From Calendula officinalis (taxonomy: Eukaryota; Streptophyta; Magnoliopsida; Asterales; Asteraceae), in NCBI GenBank assembly GCA_963853835.1, contig OY970828.1, positions 575,501 through 639,500 on the forward strand: a stretch of DNA of 64,000 bases, given 5' to 3'. The stretch's first letter is position 1; the number at the start of each line of letters is the position of its first letter. Made by a program: the position numbers and the translations under genes. Positions 1 through 10,587 of this stretch are shown here, piece by piece. Below the pieces are notes generated by a model, which did not search any database, was not told where the DNA came from, and saw only the letters and a list, made by a program, of their open reading frames with translations.

Positions 1-380
1 TTTAAGAAATAAAAGTTATTTAAGAAATAAAAGCTCGGTCGCTACTTTGGTGACCACTCTAATCTATATGGGTTTAATCATGGTTTGCCATGTGTTTGAT
101 ATAAAAAGTGAGTTGTTGTGTGACAACAGTGACTAAACATGAGTTTGGTCAGTACTACAAATAATCATATACGAAGTAATTGATTTTATAATTTTAAGAA
201 TTATAATCTAACTATAATAAGACGTGGGACGTAAAAGATTTTCCAAATGACAAATGTTTGTAAAAGCGTAGAGATTAATATTATCTTAGATTTCCTCTCT
301 ACAATAAATATGTAACCAAATGTTTATAGTTGTGGCTAAATGCATTATCAAACTAGAATCAACTGTTCCTTTTCCGGTAT
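1..380. other. Left-edge spacer
   Basis: AT-rich DNA with no convincing ORF. The first 32 bases hold a direct repeat of TTAAGAAATAAAAG. It ends where the diverged Copia LTR begins. I see no gene. Confidence 0.6.
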
Positions 381-503
381 TGTCAGGATCGAATAACTTA
401 ACAAGTTATTAAATCTCAGATCTACTAACAAAGAGAAGTTACAGCGGATTAACACTCTTGTTATTGATTAAGAACAAAGTAAACTGTAAATTGAATACGA
501 ATG

Positions 504-2794
504 TGTAACACCTCAATTTTTAAAACACTTTTTAAATCATATTTTTAAATAAAAATATTACAAGTCCAATGTTCCCAAATCACGGTTTAACAAAAACCAA
601 TAAAAGTTTATCATAGTATTAAAACCGGTGTTACAAATACAATATCATAACCATAGGATAAACGGGATCTACCTACGAGCTCCCGAGCTAATCAACATTA
701 GGCCACTTCTATCGCGACCCTCTAATCCTTCGATCCTGAACCTGAGTACATAGCCAAAAAACAAAGTAGTACGTGAGACAAAATAGTCTCGTGAGATACA
801 TGGGTTTTCGACCCATTCTCAAAAGAATAAAAAAATTAATGTTTATAACATTATAAATACTTATCCTTATCACTTCTTATTAATTCATATTTCATCTTCT
901 ATTCATTTAATCGTATAACTAATAAGCTTACCATAAGCTTACTCATCATTTAATCACATACTTGTAAGCTATCTCCAAGCTTACACTTTCTTTATCACAT
1001 ATGCAACGGACCTCTCCGAAGCCAACTCTCCCGATATGGGACGTCATAGGTAAACTATCAAGGTAATTGGGAACCCCCATCATACCGAGATTCATAAGCT
1101 CTCCCGTTCCCCGGTCGTCATGCTCACCCAACACTGGGTGTCGTAAACTGTGACATTCTACTCTTTGCGCAGGGAGGTACCACCCCAAGTAGACGTCTCA
1201 TACTCCCCCATTTCTGGGCGGTCTTATTCCGGATATCTCATTAACACTTATGAGCCTCAGCTCCTTTCATCAAGATATGAGCATTAGCTCCTTTCATCAA
1301 ATTCGTCATTTATTAGAATACATTTATTCGAATTTATCATATTATTCTCTTTACTAAATCATTTCAAATCTTGACTTTACCAAGTCCTTTACTAATTTTA
1401 AAACATATTTATCTTTTATCCAAACTCATAATATTTTGACTCCTCTTTGACTAGAATACATGTCTATTACTAGTCACCTCATACTTATTCACTTAGTAAT
1501 TCGATAACTACTTTTATTAGCATAATATACTAACCGATACTTATTACTTAAAAATCATTGTCTCAAGCTTTATTAATACATATTATTGATAAACCGATTA
1601 TCAAGTTCTTTTAAATCATTATCTTTATTCATGTATCTTATTTATGAAAACTCATTAAATACTTTTCATTATCATAAACTCTTTCCAAATCATCAATCAT
1701 TTAGACATACTTAAATAGTCTATTACTAGCATTTTCTCATCATATTAATCATATCTTTATTAAAAACATTAATTAATAAAGACTCCTAACATATCATAGT
1801 TTTCAAAATCGTTTGCTATGCACTCAGTAAAAGTCTCATGTACTCACCTTAGCCAAGCTAATTCCAAATCGTGTCTAACAACACGAATCCTTGCTTTCCA
1901 ACTTGTGAAATGTCACCAATCTTTAGGTCTTCTTGACCTACCATCAATATCATCACAATAACTAGTTATTAACCATAACTAATCACTAATCAATCCATAT
2001 TCACATTCCTAACCACCAAGTTCATTCAACTTGGTGGAATCTCAAACCCTAGTTCAAGATTTCCATCAATAAACCCAAATCAAACTTGTACACATCGATT
2101 ACAAGCTTACAATGAGTGTTCTACACCCATGATTAGTCATCTTCCCCAAAGATGACATGGTTGGTTCCCCAAACCACCATTTTTACTCATACCAAGCTCA
2201 CAATCAAGGTAGATAAGAAAGAGACTCAAGAATACTTACCCTTGATGTTTCAATCCTTCAAGATGATGAAGATCTAAGCTCTTGAGCTCCAAAATCGCCC
2301 AAGTTTGCTCCCAAATCGGCTGCACAATGTGTGTGGTTGAAGGTGAAATGAAACCCTAGCTTACACACAAGTTTATGTATTCCTGACGCTCCTCGCGTCC
2401 CGCTCGCGCCCACCTTGCGCCGCGAAGTGACGCGGCTTTGCCTGCTGGTTGCCGCTGAAATACAGACCTCGCGGTTCGCTCGCGACTGGCTCGCGTTTCG
2501 CTCGCGTTTCGCTCGCGGCTCTTGTCTCAACTCGAGATTCTCGCGTTTCACCTCTGGAGCTCCTGTTCAACCTCGCGACTGCCTCGCGCCTGCCTCGCGC
2601 CGCGAGGGCTGTCTGGGTCAGTTTCTTGCCTTTCAAACTTGTTTCCATCCAAGTCTTGACCCATACTTGGTTACCCCAAGTCCCGAACATTCGAACACTC
2701 GATAAAACATAACGGAGACTCAGTTAAATATTTCACCACCTTTATTCCTCAATAATTCCATTTAATTCATTAACCGAAAATTCCGGTCGTTACA
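504..2794 (-). mobile_element. Solo LTR, Ty3/Gypsy-type, inserted in the Copia LTR
   Basis: On the minus strand it starts TGTAACGACCGGAATTTTCG and ends TTGAGGTGTTACA, the TG...CA ends and TGTAAC opening seen in many plant Ty3/Gypsy LTRs. It is flanked by a perfect 5-bp duplication GAATG (499-503 and 2795-2799), and removing it restores continuity of the surrounding Copia LTR. At 2291 bp with no gag, pol, PBS or second LTR it is best read as a solo LTR left by LTR-LTR recombination. Short ORFs inside it are by-products of its GC-rich tract. The lineage (chromovirus/Tekay-like) is inferred from the termini only. Confidence 0.82.
2385..2612. repeat. CpG-dense CGCGAG cluster inside the solo LTR
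   Basis: A sharply GC-rich stretch in AT-rich surroundings, built from repeated CTCGCG/CGCGAG units separated by a few bases. It resembles, without being the same as, the GTTCGCG/CGCGAAC cluster in the tandem Gypsy LTRs at 6377-6515. Confidence 0.75.
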
Positions 2795-3142
2795 GAATGA
2801 ATAAGAACACAGTTTATCACAAAAAGCTTCAATGTATTAATTTGATCGATCAATACGCGTACGTTTACAATTCGTAAGAACTATATATAATAGTCCTTGA
2901 GGTCTAACATTATAACCTAGTTATTCTAGGAATAGATTACAATCAAATTACAAAAAGATATACATTCTAAACTAATTCTACTAAGATCTCGGACACGATC
3001 AGCTCTAAATATCGATATCAGTAGTAACAGCCATCGTCAATAGTAACTTCCAAGATCAGTAGTAATTCACGTTTAAGCTCCATCAGTAATAATTCACCTG
3101 TATTACCTGCAGCATCAGTAATACCTTATTTATTTTCCAACA

Positions 3143-3583
3143 AATATATTCGGCTGCCAGAGTGATAAACCAAATAAATAAATAATAGTTGGAGAACGCA
3201 TCAGCCAAAGTTCATATAATGGGGGTGTACAATTGTACACTTCGATCGTCTCACAGTGCATTCTTTAATAGTGTTTATAGTTTATAAAAGAAAATTGAAT
3301 TAAACTATAATTTATATCCATTATCCAGAAAAGGTGAAACTGTGAGCGGAAAATCTAGTGTCCATTCAATCCGTCAATCACGTTCTATGTTTTTTTGTCT
3401 GTTAGTCACATGCAAGCTTTTATGCATTAAAAGAACCGTTAAACATGATACAGACTGACAATTGCGTCTGTATTTGACATTGTTCCCCATATACAACCGT
3501 ACTAGTAGTCCATATCCGTACTTCATTTTCAAAACCAATTACAACAAAGAAGACTTATATGCACTTTGACTTACTTTCTACAT
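3143..3583. other. Spacer without recognised genes
   Basis: AT-rich sequence between the Copia LTR remnant and a MITE. No ORF of note and no repeat I can name. Confidence 0.5.
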
Positions 3584-3593
3584 ATTTTCTATA

Positions 3594-3746
3594 GGAAAAT
3601 GCCAATGACGGTTCTTAAGGCTGTCATTAAGAATATAAAATAATAAAAGACAATCCTCTAAATTTTAGGAATATTACTTTTTTAATTAATGTACAAATTG
3701 TTTATGCATGTTAATGACAGCCCTAAGAACTGTTATTAGCAAAACC
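3594..3746. mobile_element. Mutator-type MITE, family A, copy 1
   Basis: A 153-bp element with terminal inverted repeats of about 36 bp. The left end starts GGAAAATGCCAATGACGG and the right end, reverse-complemented, starts GGTTTTGCTAATAACAG; both run into a TTCTTARGGCTGTCATT core. It is flanked by a perfect 10-bp direct repeat ATTTTCTATA (3584-3593 and 3747-3756), fitting the 9-10 bp duplications of Mutator-like elements. It encodes nothing. A second copy is at 23537-23722 and fragments lie near 21867 and 25725. Confidence 0.8.
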
Positions 3747-3756
3747 ATTTTCTATA

Positions 3757-4170
3757 ATATATCATCCACAAATTGCAAAAATAATAACATGTTACAACTA
3801 ATAAGTGACAAATAACAGAGACCTTCCATATAATTTACTCTTTTTAAGATATAATTGATGGTGAGATTTTCTGGTAATTGTTAGTTTGAAGAGTCAAAGA
3901 GAGCACATGTTTTTAGAGAGGAGGATGTCATCACCACCAGATGCCTCGCCATCCAATGTAGCCTTTCAAAATGGCGCGCCATCACATCGTGTGTAGTGTG
4001 ATTGAGCGGCAAAGCTACTTCAGTGGCATGAGTTAGAGGATTTTTTGGGGTATTTTATGTAGGTAATTTGTGAGTAAGAGTATTTTAAGTGAGTCTTAAA
4101 AGAAGTGTTTTAGATTTAGTTATGAGTAAAATGGTATTTGAGTGTGTGAATGTGAAATATGAAATGGTTA
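3757..4170. other. Spacer without recognised genes
   Basis: Mixed-composition DNA with a short GC-richer patch near 3950-4020. No ORF with recognisable protein; possibly old transposon debris. Confidence 0.4.
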
Positions 4171-4180
4171 TGTAACGGCT

Positions 4181-4618
4181 CTAGGGCTGTAAAGGAGCCG
4201 AGCCGAGCTCGAGCTCGACTAGGTTCGAGCTCGGCTCGTTTAATTTTACCGAGCTCGAACTAGAGCTCGACTCGTTTAATTTTACCGAGCTCGAACTCGA
4301 GCTCGACTCTTTTCGAGCTTTATGTGTAAAGCTCGAGCTCGGCTCGTTTAGTTTTTTCCGAGTTCGGCTCGTTTTGTTTTTTCCAGGCTCGGCTCGATTA
4401 AGCTCATTTAAGCTTCAATATATACGAAAGTAATATGTATTTATATTTTTTTAAGAATAATTAACTATTTTAGCTCGTTTAGGCTCGCGAGCCTAAATGA
4501 GCTCTTAGTATGAAGTTTGGGCCGGCTCGGGCTCGTTTATTAAACGAGCTTTGAGTTAAGCTCGAGTTCGGCTCGAACTCGTTTAACTCGAGTTTTTATC
4601 GATCTTTTAATGAGCCGA
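4181..4618. mobile_element. hAT-like GAGCTCG-rich element, left part
   Basis: Starts (C)TAGGGCTGTAAAGGAGCCGAG and consists of repeated GAGCTCGAGCTCG / GGCTCGTTTA units. The other end is at 19275-19316, after the Gypsy array, and reads outward ...CGGCTCACTTACACCCCTA, an inverted version of the left end. Flanks TGTAACGGCT (4171-4180) and TGTAACGCT (19317-19325) form an imperfect duplication of hAT size. The element is non-coding. Assignment to hAT rests on terminus style and duplication length. Confidence 0.6.
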
Positions 4619-5350
4619 TGTAACATCCTAAAACTGGCCTAGATGTTTTAGGTATATTTTGATATTTGAAAATATCTATTTGACCATATGTGGAATAATT
4701 TGATTAAGTGATAAATGAATTGTTTGACCTTTTGTCCTTTTGTGATATTTTAATCAAGGGATTAAAATATCTGTTTTCTGAAATGTTTAAATGAAAATGT
4801 GATTTTTATATTTTTGGATTCTCCTTTTAATATCGTCTCCATAAATGTTTTCGTTTTTAAAATTGGAGCCCGTTTGGTATTTTAAATAAATTGACTATGA
4901 AAGGGACTTTTATATTGTATTTGTTTAAAAGTTGAAAAAGGTCAAGTGGGTCCCACCCCACCCCTTGACCGGCCTATTGAGGGGGAAAAGGCCCCATTGC
5001 CTTTCATTTCACTCCATCTCACTCTCTCTCTACCGTCTCTCTCTCCCTCTCTCTAAACCACCATCATCTTCATTGTTCTTGAGGTTATCTTGAAGATCTC
5101 TTGCTCATTTCTTGTTCAATCTTTAATCCGAACACATTTTTGGAAAGCTCTTGAGGTAAGCTTCAACCTATATGTGTTTAATTTCGATTCCATGATAGTT
5201 GTTAAATTAGGGTTTATGTGTTCTTGAGATTTGGTTGGTGATTATGGTGTTAAATGGTATGTTAAGTGTTTATACAAGGTTTGGCATGTTTTGTTGTATG
5301 GGTACAAGTGATTTAGCACAAGGTACAACCTTTTTAGCATAATGTACACA

Positions 5351-5390
5351 TGGGTGTGTGTGTGTGTGTTCGTGTGGGTGTGTGTGTGTA
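5351..5390. repeat. GT microsatellite in the LTR
   Basis: Alternating GT interrupted by TTCGTGTGG. Equivalent tracts occur in LTR 2 (about 11320) and LTR 3 (about 17288). Confidence 0.85.
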
Positions 5391-6376
5391 TCAATTGTGT
5401 GGTTTTGGTTTATGCTTCTAACTTGACTTAATATGGGTTTTAATGTTAATGTGGGTTAAATTAAGATGTAAGAAGTGTTAATCTTGTAGAGTTGGGTAAC
5501 TAGTTATGACTTGCTAGAAAGTTTGTGATTTATGGAATTTATGTCTAGTTATGATTAATGACATGTTGGATATGTTAGTTGTGATTTAATCAACTATTGT
5601 GTTAATTGATAAAACGACTAGTTGTGATAGTGTGAGTCAAAATTGTTAGTTTTGAATTATGTTGAGATTTAGTGAAATTGATGAAGTGCTAACTAGTGTT
5701 TGGATGTTTTTAGTTAGAAATGGTTAACTAGTAAATTGGAAGTAAAATGCATGGATTGTTGGTAACTTTGAGCTCGATGAATTGTTACATGTTTATGACT
5801 TGTGAGTTATAGAGAATTTGTGCTATTTGATGGAAATTGGAAATGTTATAGTCATATTCGGGCTTTTGACCCGTTCGGGCCATTTAGTGGTAAAATAACT
5901 TGGATTGTGAAGATGTAAGTATTTGGTTAGGATTATGTGATTAGCAATGTTATTGGTAACATTTGGTGAATTGCAAGTTGTTTACATGATTGTAGTTGTG
6001 GATAGTATTATGGTTTTAATAATCCGGTTTTGACCCGTTTGAATGTATTACTTGCAAATGACTAGTTGACTTGCTATGTAAGTGTAGATGGTCATGACAT
6101 GTTCTTATGATGGTTTAAGTGTTTGGCTATTTAGTTAGTGCAAGTATTAGTGTTAAATGTATATTTAACATTGTTTATAATTTGGTGGAATTATATACTA
6201 ATTCGGTATTCCTTTGGTGTACAGGAATCGGGATCGAGACTCAGAAACATTAGATCTCTGAGTTCGACTAGTGGAAGGTTTCGGTGAGTGGGTTTAACCT
6301 CCAACTTGTGTTTGGTTACAATTAGTTTGGTATATGCATGCTTGTTGAAAATGCAGGAAATGTACCAGCTTCAAGG

Positions 6377-6515
6377 AGTTCGCGACGCGAACTAGAGTTC
6401 GCGAAACGCGAACTCGAGACAGAGAATTTGGGTGATGGTCGTGACAACTTCGCGACTGAGTTCCCGAACGCGAACTCGAGTTCGCGACGCGAACCTGAGT
6501 TCGCGATTGGGAACT
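6377..6515. repeat. Palindromic CpG cluster in the Gypsy LTR
   Basis: Repeats of GTTCGCG and CGCGAAC, including the near-perfect palindrome GTTCGCGACGCGAAC. The same cluster is at about 12346-12484 in LTR 2 and, shortened, at about 18315-18432 in LTR 3. Reading frames through it give Arg/Glu/Asn-rich peptides that I regard as by-products. Confidence 0.85.
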
Positions 6516-7355
6516 CTACCGTGACGTTTTTCGCAGTGTTTTTTCGTGGCTAGTCTACTTGTTATGTATGCCTAGTGTTAGGGAATACCATACATGACCT
6601 TGTGCACATAGGTGAAGAGACTTGGCTTGACGGGTAGCTACAACTCGGTTTGATTTGGTGACCGAGGTTTGAGAAGTCAGTGCGCTGGGCAATGGGTGTC
6701 GACTAAAGGGTATCCGACCTTACCTGTATTTGTTGCATGGTCAAGGGGAGGGAGTTGCCCGGGTGTTGGTCACGAACCGCTATCGGTTACCGTGGTTTGG
6801 CCGACCATGGTTTAAGGCTCCGGCAGGACCCCGATCTTCTTGAATGAACCGGAAGCGTGTATTGAAACTTCCGTGTTCCAGCGATGACCCAACCGGAGAT
6901 GTTTATTTAAACTTCCGGGTTTAAGTGATGACCGAACCGGAGATGTTTTATAACTTCCGTGTTCTAGTGAACAGTGATACGTGGTTAGGTGGCTTTTAGA
7001 TAGTAGAGATGTCTATACTAGCTTGTTGGGCTTTACAGAATTTGTAGATTATATTCATTCACTTAGCTTTGTGCTAATCCCTCCCTCGTTGAATCTTTTC
7101 AGGTGGTCGGTGCTTTGGACGGGATGATTGACCAAGCTCAGTTGTTATGTTTTAAAAAGGAGCCATGTCGTTTAAGTGACACCGTTTAAATAATTAATGT
7201 TTTGAAGTTTATTTTGGGACATTGGTTTGTAAACCTAAACCTAAACTTATTATTATCTTTATGCTTCCGCTAAACTAACCTAGAGGATAACCTAATCGCC
7301 TTCGGGCATTTAAAAAAAAAAAAAAACGCTTCCTAAATTTTGCGGTGTTACAACT

Positions 7356-7367
7356 TGGTATCAGAGC
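7356..7367 (+). other. Primer-binding site, unit 1
   Basis: TGGTATCAGAGC, complementary to the 3' end of plant initiator-Met tRNA, three bases after LTR 1. Confidence 0.93.
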
Positions 7368-7547
7368 TTCGGTTTGGCGATGGATACACGGGGTTGGTGT
7401 TCCATTCCCAAATCGTGGCTCAAGTTTGGTCAAGCATTCCGGACGAGTGGGATTAGAGCAAATGTGAATGAAGTTAGTTTATAGTTAGTATGTAGTTACT
7501 AACGATTTAAACTAAGCTTTCGTGAGATGTTGTGTTTTGCTACAGAT

Positions 7548-8285
7548 ATGGCAGATAAAGAGAACCCGACCCCCTTGACCCCAGAAAAAGTTGCTACCTC
7601 AAGTAACACTGTGGAGACTGACCGGGAAGCACATTTAAAGGCGTTGGAAAACGAAGTGCAAGAGTTGAGAAATCAGGTACAACAACAACAACGACTAATC
7701 AAGGGAATGACACCCTCGATCCTTGCCACATTGCTTCTTATTCCCCCATCAACACAACCACTAGCAAATTATCCATTTCTGCCACAAATAAACCAACCCT
7801 CTCCACCTCAGATAAATCATCCACTGCCCCCTCAGGGACTTTACACATACCCCCACTTGGAAATCCCGTCACATCTAGAGTTAGGGTACCAAGGTGCCTA
7901 TAAACCACCGGGAAACATGAGTTGTAAACAGACTGTTCGTGGATCAGGACAGAAGAACCCATGGTGTCGTAAATGTAAGTCCGCCCATTTTGGGACTTGC
8001 ACTGTTCAGACCATGAAATGCATGAGTTGTGGTCAACTAGGACACGAGGGTAAGGATTGCAAGCTTCCACGGGATGTATGTTGGAACTGTCAAAGTAAGG
8101 GACATGAAAGGAGTAAATGTCCTTTTGGAAAGCAAATGGATTATGGGTCAAGTGCGGTGGTGGTCGGGGAATCTTCATCAAGGGTAGAAAGGAAAAGAAA
8201 GAGTACTGACGTCACTGACCGTGACAGCTCGGGTATGTTTCATAAACTCAATACTTGTGTTTATGTAAAATTAGTAATTGAGTAG
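7548..8285 (+). CDS. Short Gag-like protein with three zinc knuckles, unit 1
   Basis: A 245-residue nucleocapsid-like Gag. I chose the ATG at 7548 (MADKENP) over the in-frame ATG at 7527 because it begins a Gag-like acidic/Pro start; the upstream stretch ends in TTTTGCTACAG, which looks like a splice acceptor. Residues about 24-52 form a short coiled coil and 65-115 are Pro/Gln-rich. The basic C-terminal part holds CX2CX3HX3C (about 140-151) and two classic CX2CX4HX4C knuckles (158-171, 178-191), which bind RNA in retroelement Gags. The capsid domain normally expected between coiled coil and knuckles is missing, and no pol follows. Mobility would need an autonomous relative. The second copy at 13515 encodes an identical protein. 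Confidence 0.85.
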   Translation: MADKENPTPLTPEKVATSSNTVETDREAHLKALENEVQELRNQVQQQQRLIKGMTPSILATLLLIPPSTQPLANYPFLPQINQPSPPQINHPLPPQGLYTYPHLEIPSHLELGYQGAYKPPGNMSCKQTVRGSGQKNPWCRKCKSAHFGTCTVQTMKCMSCGQLGHEGKDCKLPRDVCWNCQSKGHERSKCPFGKQMDYGSSAVVVGESSSRVERKRKSTDVTDRDSSGMFHKLNTCVYVKLVIE

Positions 8286-10573
8286 ATCGCTAAAAAATGG
8301 ACTTGTGAAGTGTTGTGATGAACTGAACTGCTTACCTTCGGTGTGTTATGTCACTTGAATTGGGATAATTGATTGCTTGTTGATTTGAGATACATCTTAT
8401 GTGTCAGGAGTTTTGTAGATATAAGTGATGTATGCTTACGTGTTCCTTTCATTGAAACTTGGACTAAGTTTAGAGTGACATGATGTGTGGATTAGTCTAG
8501 TTAATTAAAGTTATGAATAAATGTTATAGAAGATTGTATTTTTTCTTGTTCGTCGGGACACATATAGTGTCTCGGTGGTTAAAGTTGCTTGTTCCATTTT
8601 GTGCAAATTGGTGATAAGTTGATTGTAACTGTTTGTTTGTTCCTTCACTTTAGGAGAAGCGAAGAGAATCGGTTGTATGTCGGTTACGGTCACAACATAT
8701 GTGACCATGGATCAAATTGAGTATAATAGTAATTATAGTAAACTTCGTGAAGGGGAAGCTTGAGATGAAAATGAATAGAATTGTATACGTGAATGGAATA
8801 GTCCAAGTAGGACTAGTGTTTGTTATGTGAAAAAGTTGAAACCTTTTGTGATATGTCGGGTCACATGTAGTGACTTGTATAGTGAGAACCAGAAATGTTT
8901 GTGCAATGTGGACAAATTAATGTTTTCTTTTGATTGAGACAGTAATTGTGGCAGATAGTCAGTGATAAATATTGGAATGGCCTGAAATGTTATGATGCAA
9001 ACCTGATTGGTTTTCTATGTTGAATTTGGATTCTGAAAAGTGACTAATGAACTGTATGTGTAGATCTTTTGAGATGACTTGTGATAGTAATAATTGGAGA
9101 TAAAAGAGACTGTTAAATGATTTGCATTGATTATGAAATTATTTGAGAAGAGTTTGAAAATGTGATTTATACTTAAATCTAGTGTTTAGATTTAAATGAT
9201 TGTATGGAAATGATTTATGTTAATAAAAATTGATCATAGCTTAAATTGATGATTTTTAAAGTGCTTAAGGCGATGTTGATGTTTTATTGATTGTAATAAA
9301 AGCTGTTGAATTGAGATTTTGAGGTTTTATGTCTTAAGAGTTATGTTTCTAGATCAAATATCATGATAGAAATGATAGAAGTTGTTTATGCTTAATTGCG
9401 AATTGAACTGATGAAATTATCTTGCTAGTTGGATGTTAAATAAGTAAGAGTTAAAGAACGAGTTGTATGATAATTGGTCGACTTGAAGTCTAAGTAAACG
9501 TTGACCGTAATTGAAAATGCTTATTAGTCATCACATGAGTTTGACATGTTAATGAACTGTGAATTGTATGTTTGAAATTGTTATGATAAATTTCTCAATG
9601 TTGACCCGTTAAAGGTAATTAATGTCAAGACTTGATTGGATGCATTTTGTTGCTAGACCTTGATTATGATGATAATTTTTGTTAATTGTATAAGTTGGTT
9701 TGTTAAATACTCTAACATGTTATGGAAGTAATAAAACAATTTTTGGATAATAAAACTTGTTTTGATCTGTTAGGTCACGGGTATGACTATTGGGGTATAA
9801 AAAGATGTTGCTATTTGTATTGCCATGATTGTAATGAAATATGTGGGGGAGGCTTGAATTGTGTAAACTGTGACTAGTTTTGTCAAAACGTGCCACTTGA
9901 CTTTATGAAATTGTGTCCCCCGTGTAATAGGGCCATTTAAGCTTGGAATATCATATGATTGTTAGAAGTATGTTTAGCTAGGGACTTGGTTAGTGTCACG
10001 AAGAATTGCTTGTTTTTGACCCGTTGTGCTTAGTATGCAAAATTGATGTGACTTTATGTTATGAAAGGGTAGTTTTGAGAATTAAATGATCAAGACCGGT
10101 AATTTTGAATTGGAAATTCTTAAAATTGTGGGTCGTTTAACGAGTTAAATTGTGCAAAACTGTAAATTTTCGTTAGAATAAAGAATAAAACGAGTAGGTA
10201 TTTGAGAATTGAAATAAGTGTGTGACCTTGTGTATGGAAATGATGTTGTAACTTATGCTAGTTGATTAACTGTTATGGCATGGAGAATGCTAATTTGTTA
10301 TGAATGGTAAATGCTATATGAGTAATGAGACTATTTGGAGTAAGTGTAGACTACAGGAATGAATAGATTGTTAATTGAAATGACAATGTTTTGCGGGAAC
10401 ATTATATGGAAAAGTTGGAATTGTTAAGTATACTATAAAATGCATGACATATTGGATGTGATTTTGTTTGAGCATGTATACATGAAAGTGATTAGATTAG
10501 AGTTGTAGATGTATTGTGATAAATGCTTGCTAATTGGATTTTGTTGTTGGATTCCGGGGACAGAATCCTCTTT
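8286..10573 (+). other. Non-coding internal region, unit 1
   Basis: About 2.3 kb of AT-rich DNA where pol would normally lie. I see no protease, reverse transcriptase, RNase H or integrase motif in any frame, only short chance ORFs. Confidence 0.8.
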
Positions 10574-10587
10574 AAGGAGGGTAGAGT
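10574..10587 (+). other. Polypurine-like tract before LTR 2
   Basis: AAGGAGGGTAGAGT directly upstream of the LTR, the expected place for plus-strand priming. Confidence 0.75.

Larger units (their letters stand above)
381..3142 (-). mobile_element. Diverged Copia solo LTR, split by a later insertion
   Basis: The pieces 381-503 and 2800-3142 align end to end with the 620-bp LTRs of the Copia element at 27597-39025. Both open with TGTCAGGATCGA, share GAAGTTACAGCGGAT-like and AATTCGTAAGAACTATATA-like blocks, and close with CCAACA. About 466 bp remain after removing the insertion 504-2794, so it is shorter than the young LTR. No internal region follows, so it reads as a solo LTR. The flanking 5-mers (GGTAT left, AATAT right) do not match, so either a boundary has decayed or this is a fragment. 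It still carries CAGTAGTAA motifs near 3020-3060. Confidence 0.8.
4619..7352 (+). repeat. Gypsy LTR 1 (2734 bp)
   Basis: Begins TGTAACATCCTAAAACTGG and ends GCGGTGTTACA. Inside are a CT-rich stretch (about 5000-5060), a GT microsatellite (5351-5390), splice-like signals (AG|GTAAGC at 5155/5156, GTACAG|G at 6224/6225), a palindromic CpG cluster (6377-6515) and short repeated CCGGAGATG/AACTTCCG units (about 6846-6970). By eye it is almost identical to LTR 2 apart from A-run length. Confidence 0.92.

Noticed and set aside
2258..2712. Overlapping ORFs on both strands in the solo LTR
   Set aside because: They exist because the CGCGAG-rich tract lacks stop codons; no protein character.
6338..6553. 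71-codon ORF in the Gypsy LTR (and copy at 12307)
   Set aside because: It runs through the palindromic CpG cluster, has a composition forced by that repeat, and the LTR 3 copy loses part of it.
7738..8181. Minus-strand ORF of 147 codons opposite the small Gag (and copy at 13705)
   Set aside because: Shadow of the Gag ORF, which has zinc knuckles.
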